Assembly (NCBI GenBank): GCA_030549495.1
Contig: JAUIRK010000885.1
Span: forward strand, 310,001-374,000
Length of the DNA stretch: 64,000 bases
Direction of reading: 5' to 3'
Source: Nectonema munidae
Lineage: Eukaryota; Nematomorpha; Nectonematoida; Nectonematidae
Under the pieces are notes generated by a model that saw nothing but the letters and a program-made list of their open reading frames with translations, was not told where the DNA came from and did not search any database. Position numbers and translations under genes: made by a program. Of the stretch, positions 44,421 to 57,444 are shown piece after piece. Position 1 is the first letter of the stretch. The number at the start of each line of letters is the position of its first letter.

Positions 44421-44764
44421 GGTCGACAGACATTTCGCCCCCTGACAAATTGTGTCATAGGCTATTAGTTTCATCCATCTTTGCTTATTATGTGTAAAAT
44501 TATTAAAAAATTTTATATTCTTGTTTATTTTATCTCCATTAAATTATTTCAAATTAATCAATTTATCTCTTAATTTTTTAGAATTGTCCATGAGACAAAA
44601 TGTCATATGAAAATAACGGGGCGAATTGTCCATGAAACAAAATGTCTTATGAAAATAATGGGGCGAATTGTCCATGGGACGAACTGTCTTATGGAAATAG
44701 TGGGGCGAATTGTCCATGGGACGAACTTTCTTATGAAAATAATGGAGCGAAATGTGCGAGGACC
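44421..44764. mobile_element. MITE copy 2 of the GGTCGACAGACATTTCGCCC family
   Basis: The termini GGTCGACAGACATTTCGCCC and GCGAAATGTGCGAGGACC match the copy at 18915-19202 in reverse. The right flank AAACTAAC is the complement of that copy's GTTAGTTT duplication, so the MITE was already inserted before the composite spread. Internal CCATGGGACGAACTGTCTTA-type units are repeated one more time than in copy 1. Confidence 0.7.
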
Positions 44765-45261
44765 AAACTAACATAAATCAAAGCATACGAGAAAAGAAAA
44801 TCATTGCGTTTTTTTGAATATTTCTGTCTACAAATAAAATTCTGACAGCTGCCATAACTAGATTAAGTACATTTTTAACAACTGAAACATTTTGTTTCGA
44901 TACTATATTTTTATTATAATAATCAACAAATTTTCTTAAAAAAAAAGTGATTTGATTATGTACAGTGTTACTTATAAAATATAACAATCGAACATTATAA
45001 AAAATATCTCTGCTCAAATATTAAGCAAATAGAGTATTCTTGCTTTTAAACTGAATAGATAATCAAAATATTCATTCCCAAATAACTATTGAAAAAATTA
45101 AAGTTTTCAAATGTTACAAAATGTAGCAAACGTAGTTATAAAGATTAAGTGACTTTTGTTGAAATAAAATTCTTAGCGCGAGTCTAACAATATTCATTAA
45201 TATAAAATTGTAAGGATTGAAAACTATTTTAATTTAACTCTAAATGCAAATTAGACAGAAG

Positions 45262-45460
45262 CAGTGGTGTAGCCAAAAAAAAGTTGATAGAAGGGGCACA
45301 ATTTAAAAATAAAAAAATTGCGCAACATTATTTATACTTTCTTGATCCTTTCATTAGAGAAATTTTCAAAAACTGATATCGCATAAGACGCATGGGGGCA
45401 CCATGCGCTACATAGGAGTGTGGGCATGGCCCCTCATGCCCCAGCCTAGCTACGTCACTA
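45262..45460. mobile_element. MITE copy 2 of the CAGTGGTGTAGCC family
   Basis: CAGTGGTGTAGCCAAAAAAA at the left and CTAGCTACGTCACTA at the right; reverse of 18214-18410. Confidence 0.6.
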
Positions 45461-45814
45461 GAAACAAGAGAGCTGAATGAGATAGGAGAGCTTAACAAGA
45501 GAAGAGGGCTTGAATGAAAGAAGAGAGCTTGAATGGAGAGCTTGAGTGAATGATTGAGTTTTAGCAGAGAAAGCGGAAGAGAAAAACAGAGGAGACAGAA
45601 AGAGAAATAGAATCACTGTGACAGAAGATGAGAAAATCTAGTGGATCATCAACATGTGTTTGCTCAAAAATACTACGAGACAATGTGATAAACATTGCTT
45701 ACTTATTGTGTGCATATTGAAGCAATGGATTATTATTATATAGCTCTCACGCATCGTCTGTAAAATATGTTCGATAGGAATTTCAGAGCAGCTTGGCATG
45801 ATGTTTGACTGATT

Positions 45815-45970
45815 CGAAAGTCTGCATACATGTTTTATGAACAAGCAGCAACTCTTACTTATAGAAAATTATGGGGGGGGGGGGGGGGGGGGGCGAAAAT
45901 GACCTTCGACCCCCCAATAATTTTCTATAAGTAAGAGTTGCTGCTTGTTTATAAAACATGTATGATGATC
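45815..45970. repeat. Long palindrome around a poly-G tract
   Basis: CATACATGTTTTATGAACAA, then GCAGCAACTCTTACTTATAG and AAAATTATGGGGGG, recur as their complement after the G run (AATAATTTTCTATAAGTAAG, then AGTTGCTGCTTGTTTATAAA and ACATGTATG). Arms are about 65 bp. The matching site near 17815 has only one arm, so this copy gained an inverted duplication at the G tract. Confidence 0.75.
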
Positions 45971-46082
45971 GCATTTTCCCTATCGAACATATTTTACAGA
46001 CGATGCGTGAGTTCCCCCCCCCCTCCCTCTGAAAACACATTGAAACACAAATCGCCCCCGGATGTGCACCCCTGTTTTAAAT

Positions 46083-47490
46083 ATATCCATCATGCCAGAA
46101 GCAGATACAAATAATCATGATATAATATCAATTTATAATTTTCCTATATACACGTCTATGTCGCTAATCATTCATCCTATATACATGAATATAGGAATTT
46201 TTATAGGTGCTTTCATATATACATGATGCACACATACACAAAATAAAAGTAAAAACAAAAGCGCTGCTTGATCCCAGACAGTCAAAAATGATATTTTGAA
46301 GAAACTACAATGATATTAACGAGGGAAATAAAGTATAGTTCTTGTGTTATAGCAGAGTACAGGGTTAGAATGAGAGAAAAACCTAGAAAAATTACAATTC
46401 TATATAATAATAGTTTTTGAAGTAAAAATACAAGCATTATAAAAATGAATGGAAGCAATACTCATAAAAGGAAGTTTGAAGTAGACAATGTCAAAGAAAA
46501 CTTTCAGGATGTGTGTATAAGTTCTGGTTAATTTATTCAAAGAGAAACAATTACAGCTACCCCAACAAATATATTTATAGTTCAAAATCAGCGATAGAGT
46601 GGGTCTGAGTTTGAAACCCGATCTTGACTATCCCTACCATCTGTCCAGTTATGGAAGATTATTCTTTCCCATGGATGCGATACCGACAACTAAAAAAAGC
46701 TGCCTTGGTCTAAAAATATACACGTTACTCTTTCCTCTCTCTACTTTTATAACTTGGTTTAGTTTTTTCCAGAGTTTTCTAGAATCATTTTTACTGTATT
46801 GTGATATTTTTTATAAATATTCAATCTTTGAGCATCAAATTAACTTTTTTACTATTTAACACATGCTTTGAAGCTTGAAATTATAGAATTATTACATTTT
46901 TTGTTAAAGGAACTCTGAGCAAATTCGTGTAAGTTTGCGACGCGAATATGAAAATTTAAGTGAATTACTTTTGAAATGAGCATGTTTTGAGGGAGCAAAA
47001 TCTGGAAAATAGGTAGAAGCTTTCGAGGCAAAAATGTGCCTTTATTTTCGTGTCCTTCTTTTATACCCAACTTTCAAGCTCAGCTTGTCTTGACTGAATG
47101 TAAATACGTATTTTACGTTTAGCTTCACTGTTTCACGATTAATCAGAGGGGAAGATAGGAAAGGGACTGCTTTATTTTGCACCATGAGAAAGGCTTTTAA
47201 ACGTCAGGAAGGCTAGCTATATTGTAAAAAAGCAAACAAAAAGTTTTACGAATTAGGAGTAAGAAACAAATTTGCGCACATAAAATACGAGTAAAATCAT
47301 GGTATCGTACATCGAATTCACTAAAGAGAAGCATGAAAGCATGTGGATTGATTTTGCACAAGAAATAATATTTTGTCAGGATGCCAAGCGATGTCATAAA
47401 GTAAACAAACTAAGAAAATTTCTTTCTAAGTAAGGAAGAAATTTGAGCACATCATACAGGTCTAATATTACAAAAGCATGCTCACTCAAA
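46083..47490. other. No supported gene
   Basis: Several 60-86 codon frames exist on both strands (for example 46599-46859 plus and 46852-47070 minus). They overlap, look unrelated to known families and have no splice or motif support. Confidence 0.4.
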
Positions 47491-47494
47491 ATAT

Positions 47495-47690
47495 ATCAGA
47501 GGTCTGGCAAGACCTCTGTGGAGACAACTTGCTAGCCTTATTAGAGGTCTGGCAATACCTCCAGGGAGACAACTTGCCAGCCTTATCAGAGGTCTGGCAA
47601 GACCTCCGGGGAGACAACTTGCCAGCCTTATCAGAGGTCTGGCAAGACCTCCGGGTAGACAATTTGCCAGCCTTATTATATATAGCGAAG
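47495..47690. repeat. 45-bp tandem array, four units, hairpin-forming
   Basis: GAGGTCTGGCAAGACCTC starts units at 47499, 47544, 47589 and 47634, exactly 45 bp apart. Each unit has two nested inverted repeats: GAGGTCT/AGACCTC with a 4-base loop, and TGGCAAG/CTTGCCA around 16 bases. Because 45 is divisible by three, one plus frame and two minus frames stay open through the array, giving 15-residue repeats. That is a by-product, not evidence of coding. Confidence 0.85.
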
Positions 47691-47716
47691 CGAGAGACAA
47701 ACACAGGGACCGGCTA

Positions 47717-47752
47717 GTAATAATAATAATACTAATACTAATACTAATACTA
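47717..47752. repeat. (TAA/TAC)n microsatellite
   Basis: AGTAATAATAATAATACTAA with further TACTAA units. Confidence 0.85.
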
Positions 47753-48170
47753 CTTTTTGAAAATTTTTACTTGTTTGTTTTTCAGAAAGAATTAAACTGT
47801 TTTTCAATATTTCTTTTTCATGATATATATACAGTCAAACCTGTTTAAGACAGTCACCCTTGGGACCAGTCAAATGCGGCTGTTTTACGCAGGTGGCGGT
47901 TTTATTAAGGTTCACCATCAGTATCTGAAAAATTTATCATACAAAATTGAATTAACACAATTTCGAAAAAATTTATCAATAAAAACATTTACTAGAATAT
48001 AACAGGAAAAACATTTAATTCATTATGTATAAAAAAATTACTTTCTTTTAAAAAAGTTCGTGATGGTTGTTTGCTTTGTATATTTTTTCATTCTTATGTT
48101 AATGGTAATATCTTGCATGTCGAAACAATGTTTTAGCATGTCACTGTTTCCTGTTTGCAAAGCAAATTGC

Positions 48171-49500
48171 TTACATATTTATATGCAGTCTTGGACTTGA
48201 GTTAAAGAGCTTGAACGATTCTTCAACTGGTTCTTTACCATCGTCATCATCAATATCATCATCACCATCTGAGTCCTTTTCGTTATCATGAAGAATATCT
48301 GAAGCGGAGCGATCCCAGTCAATAGCATAATTTGAGGTAGGAAGGTCATTATTAATGTGGTGAAGATTGTTGAATTGTAATCCAAATAATTTTTTGGAAA
48401 GACATAAAACTGATGAAGAAACATCATTGGTTTCTTCGAAAACATCAACGTCAATCTCCGTGCTTTCCATATCTGTTGTGTTTACACATTCGTGAAAACC
48501 TCTGCAGTAAATCCAGCTCGAGCAAAACACTTATGAATAATGGAAGATGTCACTTCATTCCAAGCTTTATGGACCCAGTTGATGGCATCCAAAAGACAAA
48601 TTTTTCGGAGAATTTCCAAACCAGTGATGAACTCATCTTTCGCAATGTTGTCACAAACAAACTTTAGCTGTCTGTCTCTGTATTTTAGCTTCATGGCCTG
48701 CATGATGCCTTGATCCATGGGCTGAATAACTGATATTGTGTTTGGTGGCAGAAAAACTAATTTAACGCTAGTAGGTGTCACATGAGGGTTTGGAGGAGAA
48801 TTGTCCAACAATAACAAGACTTCTCGCTTTTGATTTTTCATTTGACAATCAAACCTTTTTACCCAATTATCAAAAATTTCACCTGTCATCTACGACTTTT
48901 TGTTTGACTTATATTTAACAAGAAGTGAATGTTTATCAATGTTTTTAAAACAACGAGGATTTTCCGATCACAAGTAAAGGAAATTTCTCTCCAGTCATTG
49001 AAGCACATAAAGCAACGGTAATGCGGTCTTTGGACTGTTTACCGCCATGTGTGTTATGCCCTATAACATGAAATGATTTGTTTCGCTGATTGTTTCTGTA
49101 GAACAAGCCGGTTTCATCCATGTTAAAAATGTTTTTTGCCTCATACCCAGCACAAATGGTAGAAAGCTTTTGTTTCCAATTACAAACAACACTTTTGTCT
49201 ACATCAGCACTTTCCCCAGACACAGATCCAAACACAATATTATGACGCTTTACAAACTGACTTGTACTCGTCTAGTTGTAGAGTCTTGAAACCACTTGCA
49301 ACTTAGTTCATTAACTTTTTCATTTCCTGTTTTTCGCATTTTACGTTTACGATCGTTTGGAGCATTGTTTTGAAAATCATACAAAATTTCGGCTTTTTGC
49401 TTCATAATATTTTGAACTTGATCTTTGCTGACGCTGAATGCGCCAGCCACTTTACGTGAACTTTCAATTTTTTCGTACATTTCAATCACCTTAACTTTAT
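48171..49500 (-). pseudogene. Tigger transposase, broken in several places
   Basis: In coding order: an N-terminal CENP-B/psq-like helix-turn-helix (IEMYEKIESSRKVAGAFSVS, then KDQVQNIMKQK) at 49489-49250; the first aspartate block NIFNMDETGLFYRNN, then GGKQSKDRITVALCASMTGE at 49235-48945; and the second block REVLLLLDNSPPNPHV, then LPPNTISVIQPMDQGIMQAM with the third aspartate at 48889-48482. An acidic C-terminal tail (DSDGDDDIDDDDG) ends near 48171. DDE residues are visible. The pieces lie in different frames, so no full protein is made from this copy. It is better preserved than the copy at 15151-16240. Confidence 0.85.
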
Positions 49501-49732
49501 CTACAAGGGACAGAGTTTTTTTTTATTTCCTTTAGACATTTTGATAGAAAACAATTATTATGTGTTAGCTCTAAATAAAGCAAAAATATGTGATGAAACA
49601 ATTAATTACAATTATTATCAATGCTGCATGAATGACATAAGGCATATGCGTGTTAGTCGTATACATGAAATCTTATTTTATCTACCACTCTACATAACTT
49701 GATACACATCGAACATTACACGGTTCATTGTT

Positions 49733-49856
49733 CCCTTTGAGGACCAACATTTTGAAGAGGAGATTCGTCTGCTTTCTTTTTCAATGGATTTTTATATATT
49801 CAAAGCAGGCGATTTTCATTTCTTGGATCACTGGTGACCCACTGGTCCTCAAAGGG
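49733..49856. mobile_element. 124-bp MITE nested in the Tigger
   Basis: CCCTTTGAGGACCA at the left, and its exact complement TGGTCCTCAAAGGG at the right. CCC...GGG ends suggest piggyBac, but the flanks (TGTT and CTAA) are not a clean TTAA pair. It lies between the transposase start and the right Tigger end. Confidence 0.6.
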
Positions 49857-50424
49857 CTAAAAGTGATCAAGATGTACGCGTGCCAGTCACATGATAAATT
49901 ACATTTCAAGTTTAGTTGTAATTCACGTAACATCATTAGAAAGTTTCTTTTTGTCATCTCAATAGTCAACTGATGCAAGATTTCATTTTCTAGTAATGTA
50001 GATAATAAATAAGGAAGGCTAACAAAATAATATACTACTCTAGTATGGTGCGTGGCGTTCTTGTGCAAGTTTTTATTAAGATTCGGACTGAAATGTAGTG
50101 GCGCCGTTACAGAGGTGGTGGTCTTTTACAGGGTATTTTTAATGTAAATTTGATCGGGACTGTAAGAAAGTGGCGCTCTTAAAGAAGTGGCGGTCTTATA
50201 GAGGTGGCGTTTAGAGCAGGTTTGACTGTATCATTAGAAAGCTTATCGTTTGCTACATACTCTAGAATAATTTATTTTTGCAAAAGTTTTAAAAAATTTT
50301 AATAAATGGACTTTACTTCGAAAAATTTGGTCTAAATTTTTGAAAAAATTACGGACAACCTTTTGAGTGAAGCATAATGTGAAGATTTTAAAAAAAATTT
50401 GAATGAAAATGGTATCATTGGAAA

Positions 50425-51455
50425 GGTATACTCTTTGTGGTTAACATAGGCTAGGTTATACAAATAAATATATTTTCATTTTTCCAAAATCTGCTTTTAT
50501 GTGAGGTCAGTCAACTTTTATCTAGTTTCAAATAATACCAATAATAATTAACGTCATGAATTTATATACTATTTTTTCAATATTTTATATTCTCAAAGGT
50601 AAAATATGATTTTTTACATTTTAAAATGTCATAGTTAAAGAAAACTGTCGAAAATTAATATATATTTTTTACTTTTTATGGGTCAGTAGTATAGGTCAGT
50701 ATAATGTTTTTCTAATAAATTTAAAATTATTTTTGAAGTGAAAAATGTTGATCGAATGTACAAGTTTTGAAGCTATACTCTTTGTGGGTAAAATAGGCTA
50801 GGTTTTACAAATAAATATATTTTTATTTTTCCAAAATCCGCTTTTATGTGAGGTCAGTTAACTTTTATCTAGTTTCAAAAAATACCAATAATTAACGTGA
50901 TGAGTTTATATATTATTTCTTCAAAATTTAATATTCACAAAGGTAAAATATGATTTTTTACATTTTAAAATGTCATAGTTAAAGAAAACTGTCGAAAATT
51001 AATATATATTTTTTACTTTTTATGGGTCAGTAGTATAGGTCAGTATAATGTTTTTCTAATAAATTTAAAATTATTTTTGAAGTGAAAAATGTTGATCGTA
51101 TGTACAAGATTTGAAGCTATACTCTTTGTGGGTAAAATAGGCTAGGTTTTACAAATAAATATATTTTTATTTTTCCAAAATCCGCTTTTATGTGAGGTCA
51201 GTCACTTTTATCTAGTTTCAAAAAATACCAATAATATTAACGTGATGAGTTTATATATTATTTTTTCAATATTTTAAAATCACAAAGGTAATAAGGTTTT
51301 TTACCTTTTAAAATGTCATAGTTAAATAAAACTGTCGAAAATTATATTTATTTTTTACTTTTTATGGGTCAGTAGTATAGGTCAGTATAATGTTTTTCTA
51401 ATAAATTTAAAATTATTTTTGAAGTGAAAAATGTCGATTGAATGTACGAGTTTTG
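50425..51455. repeat. About 345-bp tandem repeat, three units
   Basis: TACTCTTTGTGGGTAAAATA marks unit starts at 50429, 50776 and 51120. Each unit has AAATCCGCTTTTATGTGAGG, TTTATGGGTCAGTAGTATAG and TTTTTGAAGTGAAAAATGTT. Units 2 and 3 are most alike. No coding was seen. Confidence 0.85.
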
Positions 51456-52384
51456 TTGGATAATCGTAGTCTACTTTTATTTAGTTTAGATACAACCTTT
51501 CTAATTTTTAACGAATGTCATTCGTTATATTTATACCGATAGTGTGCGAAGAATAAATCACATTTTTGATTCTAATACGCTTGTTATTGATTTTAGCGCA
51601 TAACTATGCGAAGAAAGATTAACACATGTTGCATTATGCGTTTGTGAGCGCAGTGAATTCTTATCTCGCATACGCTTCACCACATCTTTAGCACGCGTGT
51701 GTGGTTTATTTTATCGGGCTAGTGTACGCTTAGTTTAATTGTAGTGTTCCTAGCTTAAATTTTAGTCAAACATTAAAACGCTTATAATTTTCACATTTTT
51801 CAACAAAATGCATCATGCGATATATCAAATTAAAGCTCCTAACATATATAAACTATATGAAGGTATTTTAAAGCAATTTTGTATTATATAAAATGACTCT
51901 TATTCTCCTTCAGGCCTTTTTACGGTAAGTTCGAGTACAGCAGTTTGTGAATGAAGTTTTTCAACCTTGAACAGGATTATGACCCCTCTTAGAAAATCCA
52001 TAACTCCGTCTAGAAGAAATAATTTAATATTTCTTTCTTTTATGAAAGAATATACTAAAAAAATTGACATAGAAAAATTCATAATATTTTTTTCAAAAAA
52101 AAGAAAACTTACATTTTAAAGAAGTCATCAATTTCTTACTTTTTTGTCTTTCAAGTTAAAAACTTTTTGCAAAATTATATAAATTTTAGAAAAAAATTTT
52201 CTCATTTGTTGTTAGTCAAACTTTTTCTTTTCAAGTAATGAAGATTTCATTTTTTTAGTGTTGTTAGTTTTGTTGCCAAATAAATTCAGAAGCTTAAGAG
52301 GGAGGTAAAAATTGCAACTTTTACTGATTGGAATAAACTTAACTAATAAGTTTTTCAATAAAATTTTTAAAATTAATTAGACTC
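51456..52384. other. No supported gene
   Basis: AT-rich sequence. Minus-strand and plus-strand frames are under 65 codons and not recognised. Confidence 0.4.
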
Positions 52385-52432
52385 TAACTTTGCCCCCCCC
52401 CCTAGAAAAATTTCTGGGTACGCCTCTGACTG
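52385..52432. mobile_element. End of a hAT-like MITE (CAGAGGCGTACCCAG)
   Basis: The minus strand reads CAGAGGCGTACCCAGAAATT followed by a G tract, like the CAGGGGCG ends elsewhere in the window. The partner end was not located. It abuts the start of the hAT coding remnant. Confidence 0.4.
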
Positions 52433-53490
<1,058 letters not shown>

Positions 53491-53825
53491 TGCTTTCAAG
53501 AAAATTTCAAACACAACGTTCTCATTAATTGTAAATTTTTTGCTAAATTAAAACATTGTAATAAATTACACGTTTCTTTTGTAAATCAATAAAAAGTAAG
53601 TTGTAATCAAAAAAAATTTATTTATGTATTTGTGTAGTTGAAATAAATCAAAAAGCGACTTTTTTGTTTCACCTATTTTTTGGTCGAAAAATAGTTTGAA
53701 AATTTTGATGTAGAAAAGAGAGCATTTTAGTTCGACTTATGCTGGATTTCATCGATTTATCTTGAATTTTGGCTGAAATTTACCTTCGACTTATACTCAA
53801 GATCAACTTATATTCAAGTATAAAC

Positions 53826-55978
53826 GGTACTTCCCAAATATTTGGAAAATATGCAAATTAGTGCTTATCCCTAAGCCTAATCGTAACCACAATTCAATCA
53901 AAAACTGGAGACCAATTTCGCTATTACCAACCTTAGGAAAAATCATTCAAAAAATCCTACGATCTTACGTAAGATTTTTTTGTAAGATATTTTATCTCAT
54001 CTTCCTACCCAACAACAATACATACACCCACAAACTAACACTCTCTACTCCACAGGGGGTAGCCTATGAGACATCTTATGGCTAATCCTTCTCATCTTAT
54101 AGCGACACGACTTCTCATCAACTCTATTCTTAATTTCATCCAAACATTGACTTTGGCCAATGCTACTCTGATGGCATCCTATACACCTTCTCAAATACGC
54201 AACAACTGAACAACTGAATCACACTGCGAAACTAATCATAAAAGAATCTAATCTCCTTCAACTTAGATGAACTAAAACTTATACATTTCACACGAAAAAC
54301 AATAACTCCACTACCACTGAAACTAAACATTCAAACATTACTTACTCTTGTTCCACACATAAAATATCTAGGCGTCACATTCCAATCGAATCTAAAATTT
54401 ACAATTTATATTAAAAATATCTACACCAAATTCTCACTAACCCTATTTTCTCTCACAAAAGCAATCTCGTATAAGTGCGGTCTTCATCCAACAATCTCTA
54501 AATACATTTACAAATCTATCATACAACATAGTTCACTCGCTTGGGGAAGTTCACTTTAATTTTAGAACTCACTAAATTATCCCAACAAAATACATCGTCT
54601 ATGTTTACTCACAATCACATCTACATCAAAACTTAAGTTTCTTACAGATAGCCTACCCTTACCCCTAAACCTAAAGAAAAACTGATTAAAAAATACCTAA
54701 ATACTTTTCACTCTAGACCTGCACCGCATAACTTAACTCCCCTTCACTCAACTTTTTCAATTTATTTCTTGAATAATATATACCACAACTTACTCACTGC
54801 CAAGTTCTACCACAACTACACCCATTCTCCCTAGTCCACCCTTGGAAAACCACCCCATACACAACTCATATATGCTACCACAAATTCTTAGCACTCAACT
54901 CTATCAAACATCAACGTAATTCAAATGCGCATCACCAATTCTTAGTTTTTATTGATGGTTCAAAATCACTTAACAATGCAACCTTTGTTTGGGCCTATCT
55001 TAATCACAATGTAAGTACACCCTTCTTCATACAACAAATGCTTACAGACAATAACACCTCTCCATATGGAACTTAAAGCTTAGCACTCTTAACATCATGA
55101 AACTACATTATAGATAAATTAATCATTTTTACATCCAAATTCAAGTATTTAATCTTTTTAACAGACTCACAAAACATAATACACGGCCTACAACTCTGCA
55201 GAAAAATCCCACTTTCAACACTAAGCCTCTCCAAAAAATTAATTAACCTTAGCAATTATTTCTAAATTAAACTATTCTGGTGCCCCGCCCATTCCTCCTA
55301 CTTTGAAAATTTTTTGGTAGACTTCTTATCCAAATCCACATCCATAACCTCACAACATATATCAACCCCCACCCTTCCTTTTTTCACCTTTGAAACAATC
55401 ATAAATAACTAAATTACAAATGAATGGCTTTACTCAAACAACGCTTATGGTAATTAAAATTATATAAAATCATTACTCTCCTTCGTAACATAATAAGATG
55501 TTTCATCTCACATTGCCATATTATGCCAACTTCTATAAATTTTATTTCCACTCTAATTTTTTTTTGCAGATTTGGTTGCCTTCATATTGAAATTCCAATT
55601 CACTTTATTCTTTACTGTCCAATATTTTCATCCGAAGAAACCAAACTTTTTGAAAAAGTAATTTTACATTTTAAAGATATTCCCTCTTCTCTACTAAACT
55701 TCCTATTATACTCCAAGATCTTCAACACATTTCTCTCTTATATAGTAGAACCATTCCTTTCTACGGATCAACAGTTATCCCCACCCTTATCAAAAAACAA
55801 CTAAATATATGCATAACCATACACAAGCAAACTAGATCACACTTTTCTTCAGCTTTCTTACTTCTATTTTAGATAATAAACGCACTTTCCATTCCTACTA
55901 ATCCCCAAGTTATCAAAGGATACAAACATATCAACCTAGGTTGGAAAGTACTTAGGTATATCCTACCTACCTACCAAT
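53826..55978 (+). mobile_element. 5'-truncated RNase H-bearing LINE, copy C
   Basis: It starts abruptly in reverse transcriptase: IWKICKLVLIPKPNRNHNSI, then NWRPISLLPTLGKIIQKIL. An internal deletion leads to STPQGVAYE, then a decayed YADD-like CYSDGILYTF near 54160 and HIKYLGVTFQSNLKF near 54350. RNase H follows (QFLVFIDGSKSLNNATF near 54940; TDSQNIIHGL; LFWCPAHSS near 55275). A CCHC-like CRFGCLHIEIPIHFILYCP lies near 55570. The 3' end is a CCTA repeat at 55960-55978. Part of its 3' region is duplicated at 57445-57541. Confidence 0.8.
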
Positions 55979-57107
55979 ACTGACTCACTCTGCACTATTG
56001 TTTATAGCCTTTAAATAATTGTGTTTGATAATTAGTGGGCTAAGTATTTATGAATATTAATTGTAACAATACTTTTGCTATTCATTTACGTTTGTGTGGT
56101 CTATAAGAGTAATCACTGCTTAGCTTTTCTATCATTCCATCTTTGTTTATAAATATCAATTATTTCAATAAAAAAAAGATAAACGAATGACTTCTTCATA
56201 AAGATACTAATAAAATGTTTTTCAACTTTCATTACAGAAAATAGAAATAAACATTGAGTACTAATAAATCCTGTACTCAATGTTCTTCAATTTTTTTCAT
56301 TTTAAATTGATTTTTAAAAAGCATAATTTTAATAGAAAAATATTTATCTGTCCCGATACATAGCTCTTGGTCAACGAAATTCTATATATAGTAGGAACAC
56401 CTCGAAGGAAATATCGCAAAGATCTAATTGTTGTTTGTAATCATTTTCTAAAAGTGTTTTTTGAAGTTTTGTAAATTTATTTATCTTTTTATTCCTTGTT
56501 TATTAAAGTCTATTTTATTTTTAAAAGATTTAAATAATAAAATTTTTGCGTTCGAAATGATGAACCTAATGAAAATTCAAATGCAGTTTTTAATTAGAGT
56601 TCTTATATAATATATAAAGGAAAAGATAAAAATTTTTTCCAAAATTCTACTCCAACAAAAGACAAAAACCATTTCTCCACCTGCGTTTTAGCTGTTGTAT
56701 CAAAACATTTAGTTGTCTAAAAATCTCTATTCTTTTAAATATTTCTTAACACCATTGGCTTTTCTTTTTTTTGTAAGTAAATTTCAAGCAGGTTTTCAAC
56801 GATCTGTAAATTGTAAAATTGTAAAGATTCAGTTTTATGGAATTTTTCTTGATTCGGATAGGCATTGAGTTTGATCATCCATACAATAGAAATGAAGGAA
56901 AGATGAAAGTTTTCACCTTTTTACAACTATATAAAATATTTTTAAAATAATATAGCGATTCAGAACATTTTTTTCTGATTAAGAAAATTAAGATCTATAA
57001 GTAAGTTAAATTTCATCTGATTATCTTATTTTATTGCTTCTTAGCTTTAATTTTCAGGCTTATCTTCATTTGAGCCTTTTTTAAACTTTTTTTACTGCGA
57101 CACATAG
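55979..57107. other. No supported gene
   Basis: AT-rich sequence without recognised coding or repeat structure. Confidence 0.4.
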
Positions 57108-57284
57108 CAGTAACCACAGTTTGCATCGCGACCCATAATACTTAGATGTAATAAGACAAACTCTGTTCACTAGGTTCATTTATTCAGCATCGACTATATA
57201 TATATCCTTTCATTTTTGTCATGACCCATTTTATTTTTCACGCGACCCACTGAAGGGTCGGGAGCCACAGTTTGAAAAACGCTG
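57108..57284. mobile_element. hAT MITE (CAGCGTTTTTCAAACTGTGG)
   Basis: The right end, reversed, reads CAGCGTTTTTCAAACTGTGG, a widespread hAT terminus. The left end is CAGTAACCACAGTTTGCATC. Inner GCGACCC blocks are also inverted. No clean 8-bp duplication was seen. Confidence 0.55.
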
Positions 57285-57444
57285 CATTAGTTGAAGAGAG
57301 CGGGTTTTTTTTACAGATTTAACTTCAATTTTCTATCAATGTATTCATTTTTTATATGTAAAAAATATATATTTCTAAGATGAAATTCTTATGGTGAATG
57401 TGTTGATGTTAGGATAGTGAATGAAAATACCATTAAGAGCTATA

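Larger units (their letters stand above)
44400..46074. mobile_element. Inverted, shorter copy of the hAT composite
   Basis: Read on the minus strand, it follows 17700-19225 closely. It ends (46074) with GGATGTGCACCCCTG, contains the G tract, the pyrimidine-rich middle, the MITE at 45262-45460 and the MITE at 44421-44764. It lacks the part equivalent to 19226-20876. The flanking ATTTAAAT/TTTTAAAT could be an 8-bp duplication with one change, but the sequence is low-complexity. Confidence 0.65.
47832..50228 (-). mobile_element. Tigger (pogo superfamily) transposon with both ends
   Basis: CAGTCAAACCTGTTTAAGAC at the left and, reversed, CAGTCAAACCTGCTCTAAAC at the right. A TA duplication flanks it (47830-47831 and 50229-50230). 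Within the right end, GTGGCGGTCTTATAGAGG-type blocks repeat. It is 2397 bp, including a 124-bp foldback insertion at 49733-49856. The transposase is on the minus strand (48171-49500) with several frame breaks. Confidence 0.85.

Noticed and set aside
44544-44774. 76-residue repeat protein (HYFHKT...MDNSP)
   Set aside because: It reads through the internal tandem units of a MITE on the minus strand; no gene context.
47478-47717. 79-residue plus-strand and two 72-residue minus-strand repeat proteins
   Set aside because: They come from a 45-bp tandem array, whose length keeps any stop-free frame open. No flanking gene structure.
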